A program made the position numbers and the translations under genes. Positions 60,776-64,000 of a DNA stretch of 64,000 bases are shown here, piece after piece. The stretch is from Rothia mucilaginosa. Its GTDB lineage: Bacteria; Actinomycetota; Actinomycetes; Actinomycetales; Micrococcaceae. Location of the stretch: NCBI RefSeq assembly GCF_901875305.1, contig NZ_CABFLY010000004.1, forward strand, positions 124,001 to 188,000, in the 5' to 3' direction. The first letter of the stretch is position 1, and each line of letters opens with the position of its first letter. Under the pieces are notes generated by a model that was given only the letters and a program-made list of their open reading frames with translations, had not been told where the DNA came from and made no database searches.

Positions 60776-61381
60776 ATGTCTGAGAACGCAGTAACCACCA
60801 CCGCCAAGAAGGCGGGGCAGAAGGTCAAGGTCACCTTCAAAACCAGCACCGACCCTGCACGCCGCCGCGTCGGCGTTGCGGTCCTCGTCGGCATTATCGC
60901 CGGTATCTTCTCGGGCATTATCAAGTTCGGTTGGGAAGTGCCCTTCCCGCCGCGCACCCCCGAGCGTAACTCCACCAACCCGCCGCAGGCGTTGCTGGAG
61001 CAGATTTTCGGCATGTCCCCGGAAACCTCCCACGCAACCTACTCCTACCTGGGAAACGACCTGCCCTACATGAGCTTTATCATCCACTTCTCCTTCGCGA
61101 TTTTCTTCGCGGTCCTCTACTGCGTGGTCGCCGAGTACTGGCCCAAGATTAAGCTCTGGCAGGGTGTCGTATTTGGTATCGTCCTGGACATCCTCTTCCA
61201 CGTCATCATCATGCCCGCTATGGGTATCGTGCCCGCCCCCTGGAACCAGCCCTTCGGCGAGCACTTCTCAGAATTCTTCGGCCACATCATCTGGCTCTGG
61301 TCCATCGAACTGGTCCGCCGCGATTTGCGTAACCGCATCACCGGCGAGCCGGACGCCGAGTACCCCGTCGAGGCTCGCTAG
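60776..61381 (+). CDS. yagU: YagU-family (DUF1440) inner-membrane protein
   Basis: The product is 201 residues. A charged N-terminal tail is followed by GVAVLVGIIAGIFSGIIKFGWEVPFPPRTPERN, two further helices (FIIHFSFAIFFAVLYCVVAEYWPKI, and GVVFGIVLDILFHVIIMPAMG), and a C-terminal WSIELVRRDLRNRI. This is the YagU family, linked in E. coli to acid resistance. ATG 60776 follows AGGAGCG. It is a single-gene unit. The upstream 18-nt motif shared with a metzincin-like gene may be a regulatory site. Confidence 0.9.
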   Translation: MSENAVTTTAKKAGQKVKVTFKTSTDPARRRVGVAVLVGIIAGIFSGIIKFGWEVPFPPRTPERNSTNPPQALLEQIFGMSPETSHATYSYLGNDLPYMSFIIHFSFAIFFAVLYCVVAEYWPKIKLWQGVVFGIVLDILFHVIIMPAMGIVPAPWNQPFGEHFSEFFGHIIWLWSIELVRRDLRNRITGEPDAEYPVEAR

Positions 61382-61452
61382 GCTTCGCCCCTAAACTCCT
61401 CGCCCGCATACGGTTGAGGTAGCAAAAATCCACGCGGATGCGTGTTCCATAC

Positions 61453-61495
61453 ACCGCCCCGCCCTCCTGCACCTCGGAGGGCGGGGCGGTTTTTT
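61453..61495 (+). terminator. Intrinsic terminator of yagU
   Basis: A perfect 15-bp stem (ACCGCCCCGCCCTCC at 61453-61467 with its complement at 61476-61490) closes an 8-nt loop and is followed by TTTTTG. Confidence 0.92.
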
Positions 61496-61705
61496 GTGCG
61501 GAGCGGATCGACCGTAGCTCGCCCCGCAGCCCTCCACTGAGGCCGTATTAGGTGATAGAAAATTATCCTATTTGCTGAGCTTGTCCCCTTTTCCCCGTAT
61601 AGGGGCGCTCCTGCCCGGTAAAATAGGCACGAAGTGAACACTAAGCTCACCGCGCCTTCACGCCGTACCGGGCGTTTGCCGGTGAACTTTGAAAGGAAGA
61701 TATTC

Positions 61706-63109
61706 GTGTCTGAAGCAGCACGCCCCCTGCGCGTCGCCGTGATTGGTGCAGGTCCCGCCGGTATTTACACCGCCGACATCCTCACCAAGTCCGAAGAAGT
61801 CCGCACCGGCGCCGTCGAGGTCGCCATCGACATCTTCGACCGCTACCCCGCCCCCTTCGGCCTGATTCGTTACGGTGTGGCACCGGACCACCCGCGCATT
61901 AAGGGCATCATCACCGCCCTGCACAAGGTCCTGGACCGCGGCGACATCCGTTTCTTCGGCAACGTCGAGTACGGTAAGGACCTAACCCTCGCCGACCTGC
62001 GCGAGCACTACGACGCCATTATCTTCGCGACCGGAGCCATTCACGACGCAGCGCTGAACATTGAGGGCATCGACCTGGACGGCTCCTACGGCGCTGCCGA
62101 CTTCGTCTCCTGGTACGACGGTCACCCCGACTACCCCCGCACCTGGCCGCTGAAGGCTGAGCAGGTAGCGGTGCTCGGTAACGGCAACGTCGCCCTGGAC
62201 GTCTCCCGCATCCTCTCCAAGCACGCTGACGACCTGCTCGTCACCGAAATCCCCGATAACGTCTATCAGGGCCTGAAGGCTTCCCCCGTGACCGACGTGC
62301 ACGTCTTCGGTCGCCGCGGCCCCGCACAGATGAAGTTCACCCCGCTCGAGCTGCGCGAACTCGCACACTCCCGTGACGTGGACATCGTCCTATACGAAGA
62401 GGACTTCCAGTTCGACGCCGCTTCCGAGGAAGCAATGGAGAAGAACGCCCAGACCAAGGTTATGATGAAGACCCTGCGCGGCTGGCTGGAAGACCAGAAG
62501 AACAACGAGCAGACCGCATCCCGCCGCCTGCACCTGCACTTCCTGCAGTCCCCGCACGAGATCCTCGGCGAAGACGGCAAGGTCGTGGGCCTGCGCATGG
62601 AACGCAACAAGCTCGACGGCAACGGCGGCATCATCGGTACCGGCGAGTACGTGGACTACCCCGTACAGGCCGTCTACCGCGCCATCGGTTACTTCGGTTC
62701 CGAGCTGCCCGAGGTCGGCTACGACAGCAAGCGCGGCGTGGTCACCAACGTTGAGGGTCGCGTCGTGGACGAGAACGGTGAGGTCGTTCCCGGCCTGTAC
62801 GCAACCGGTTGGATTAAGCGCGGCCCCGTGGGTCTGATTGGCTCCACCAAGTCCGATGCGCTCGAAACCATCACCCACCTGCTTGAGGACCACGAGAACC
62901 TCTACACTGCCCCCGAGCCGGACGCCGAGACCTTCAGCGCCTACCTGGACTCTAAGGGCATCAAGTACACCACCTGGGAAGGCTGGCACCGCCTAGACGA
63001 CCACGAGAAGGCACTGGGCGCAGCATCCAAGGACGCTGCCGGTGAGCCTCGCGCCCGCGTGAAGGTTGTGGACCGCGACGAGATGATTAACATCTCCCGT
63101 GGCGAGTAA
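61706..63109 (+). CDS. fprA: Ferredoxin-NADP+ reductase, adrenodoxin-reductase type (FprA-like)
   Basis: A 467-residue FAD enzyme passing electrons between NADPH and ferredoxin. It has the FAD motif VAVIGAGPAGIYTADIL near the start, RYGVAPDHPRIKGI, NADP motif GNGNVALDVSRIL (about 156-168), VFGRRGPAQMKFTPLELREL, and C-terminal YATGWIKRGPVGLIGSTKSDA. The order and length match mycobacterial FprA and mitochondrial adrenodoxin reductase. GTG 61706 follows AAAGGAAG by 6 nt; the open frame extends 24 codons upstream without family similarity. A terminator follows. Confidence 0.94.
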   Translation: MSEAARPLRVAVIGAGPAGIYTADILTKSEEVRTGAVEVAIDIFDRYPAPFGLIRYGVAPDHPRIKGIITALHKVLDRGDIRFFGNVEYGKDLTLADLREHYDAIIFATGAIHDAALNIEGIDLDGSYGAADFVSWYDGHPDYPRTWPLKAEQVAVLGNGNVALDVSRILSKHADDLLVTEIPDNVYQGLKASPVTDVHVFGRRGPAQMKFTPLELRELAHSRDVDIVLYEEDFQFDAASEEAMEKNAQTKVMMKTLRGWLEDQKNNEQTASRRLHLHFLQSPHEILGEDGKVVGLRMERNKLDGNGGIIGTGEYVDYPVQAVYRAIGYFGSELPEVGYDSKRGVVTNVEGRVVDENGEVVPGLYATGWIKRGPVGLIGSTKSDALETITHLLEDHENLYTAPEPDAETFSAYLDSKGIKYTTWEGWHRLDDHEKALGAASKDAAGEPRARVKVVDRDEMINISRGE

Positions 63110-63136
63110 TCCTGCCGCGTAGTGGGTAGAACGTAG

Positions 63137-63175
63137 AAATCGACCCCGTACCGTGTGCCGGTGCGGGGTCGATTT
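63137..63175 (+). terminator. Terminator of the FprA-like gene
   Basis: AAATCGACCCCG (63137-63148) pairs with CGGGGTCGATTT (63164-63175), followed by TTGTC. Confidence 0.88.
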
Positions 63176-63221
63176 TTGTCTCTTGCGGGAAATTGGGGAG
63201 GCGAGGAGGGGGTAAAGAAAA

Positions 63222-63254
63222 CCCACCCCGCATCATGAGGTAATGCGGGGTGGG
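63222..63254. terminator. Second hairpin downstream of the FprA-like gene
   Basis: CCCACCCCGCAT (63222-63233) pairs perfectly with ATGCGGGGTGGG (63243-63254). AAGAAAA lies just before it, so it is oriented to stop leftward transcription from the right-hand region. Confidence 0.7.
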
Positions 63255-64000
63255 CGGGGTAGGTGCCGAAGACACTCGAGGACATACCCTCCGGCTACCC
63301 TGGACGCGCGGCGAACCCATGCAGTGGCTCCACGTGCGGCGCGTCCTCTAACGGGGTCTAGAAAGCTAAAGAAACACCAAGATTAGCTCTCTAAACAAGC
63401 ACGCGGTCCTACGGCGTGTGGACCGCGCACACTTATTCAGACCTGGGGGATGCTGCTGGTGGCGTGGCATGTTTGACGCGCTCAGCGAGCTATGGACACA
63501 GTTGGAGGATCCAGGTTGCATGCTTTCGTACGGGATGGTGCCCGTGCCTGTCACGCGGTGATTCGTGGCGGGCGTTGCTGCCGACGCTGGATCCCCCATC
63601 AGATCTCTATACGGTTTATCGGTAAATAATGTGCGGTGACTTTCGTCGTTGGGACTTTCGGAAGTGGTCCCGTGAGGTCCGGAAGCGATCTCACGTCTCC
63701 TATAGTACGGTGCTCAAAGAGGGTGCTTCAAGCAATATTGGGGGCTATTTTGAGGCGAATATTATCTCGCCTTGTCAATCGCTAGAGGTTTATCAAATCT
63801 TTATATTTGTGTGTCGTCATAAATCCCGCTTTAGGTGCATTGGCGTAAAAATATGCCTCTGACAAGCCGGTTTATTGTATTCCCTGGAGTGAATATTTGC
63901 ATTATGGTGCACACTTGCGAGACGCAGGGAATACTTTTCTTCAAAAAGTGCACTTTCACATAGCGCGCTACTAAATATGCGCTTGATATGCGCATCGGAT
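63255..64000. other. Right-edge region without a convincing gene
   Basis: About 745 nt. A GGACGCGC/GCGCGTCC stem (63302-63346) and patchy GC-rich dyads run to about 63600; short frames on both strands lack ribosome sites and recognisable domains. From about 63700 the sequence becomes AT-rich. It contains TATTCCCTG/CAGGGAATA (63878-63933) and the 12-bp palindrome AAAGTGCACTTT (63945-63956). It could be an unrecognised RNA, a decayed gene or the upstream control region of a gene beyond the edge. Confidence 0.4.

Noticed and set aside
63366-63862. Short frames of 69-77 codons near the right edge on both strands
   Set aside because: No ribosome sites, atypical composition, and mutual overlap; treated as non-coding or decayed sequence.

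Overview
The window looks like chromosome of a high-GC Gram-positive actinobacterium. A member of the Micrococcaceae such as oral Rothia (R. mucilaginosa-like) fits best. The reasons are moderate-to-high GC with strongly GC-biased third codon positions, GTG starts behind AAGGAG-type ribosome sites, giant secreted subtilases ending in S-layer-homology (SLH) repeats, an AhpC/AhpD pair of mycobacterial type, and a SAM-IV riboswitch, a class typical of Actinomycetales. The species is inferred from gene content only; there is no rRNA in the window.

Layout. (1) 1-11541: three tandem leftward genes for huge secreted S8 proteases; two carry complete SLH triplets and the third runs off the left edge. 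(2) 11.9-19.7 kb: small membrane proteins, purA, an AT-rich patch with a secreted beta-helix protein and an SLH-like protein, and corA. (3) 20.0-31.8 kb: an AlbA_2-type regulator facing metY across a striking array of about ten 11-bp operator-like units. Then come an Abi_2/HEPN-like gene bracketed by duplicated hairpins, two paralogous trans-sulfuration PLP enzymes, and an amino-acid ABC importer with two binding proteins. (4) 31.8-44.1 kb: a TRIC/UPF0126 membrane protein, two MFS exporters, two GNAT acetyltransferases, ahpC-ahpD behind a palindromic promoter, an acylphosphatase, and a pair of secreted metzincin-like proteases around a Tat-exported protein. (5) 44.2-51.5 kb: a SAM-responsive cluster of acetyl-CoA synthetase (acs), an SsuABC-type importer and an FMN monooxygenase. 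Two SAM-I (S-box) riboswitches and one SAM-IV riboswitch precede these transcription units. (6) 51.6-64 kb: a YchJ-like protein, an HTH gene with a palindromic operator, two NCS2 purine permeases, a lactococcin-972-type ABC/immunity-like operon without a visible bacteriocin gene, DUF2218, YagU, and a ferredoxin-NADP reductase. The last 0.75 kb has no convincing gene and turns AT-rich.

How the parts fit. Sulfur assimilation is the main theme: direct sulfhydrylation (MetY), trans-sulfuration enzymes, an amino-acid importer, and a sulfonate-type importer with an organosulfur-type monooxygenase, with SAM as the feedback ligand. Placing acs under a SAM riboswitch may couple recycling of the acetate released by sulfhydrylation to methionine demand; this is inference. 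A second theme is cell-surface and secreted proteolysis. A third is that three unrelated single genes (Abi-like, GNAT, HTH) are each bracketed by near-identical hairpins, which suggests modular gain of small cargo genes at terminator-like sites.
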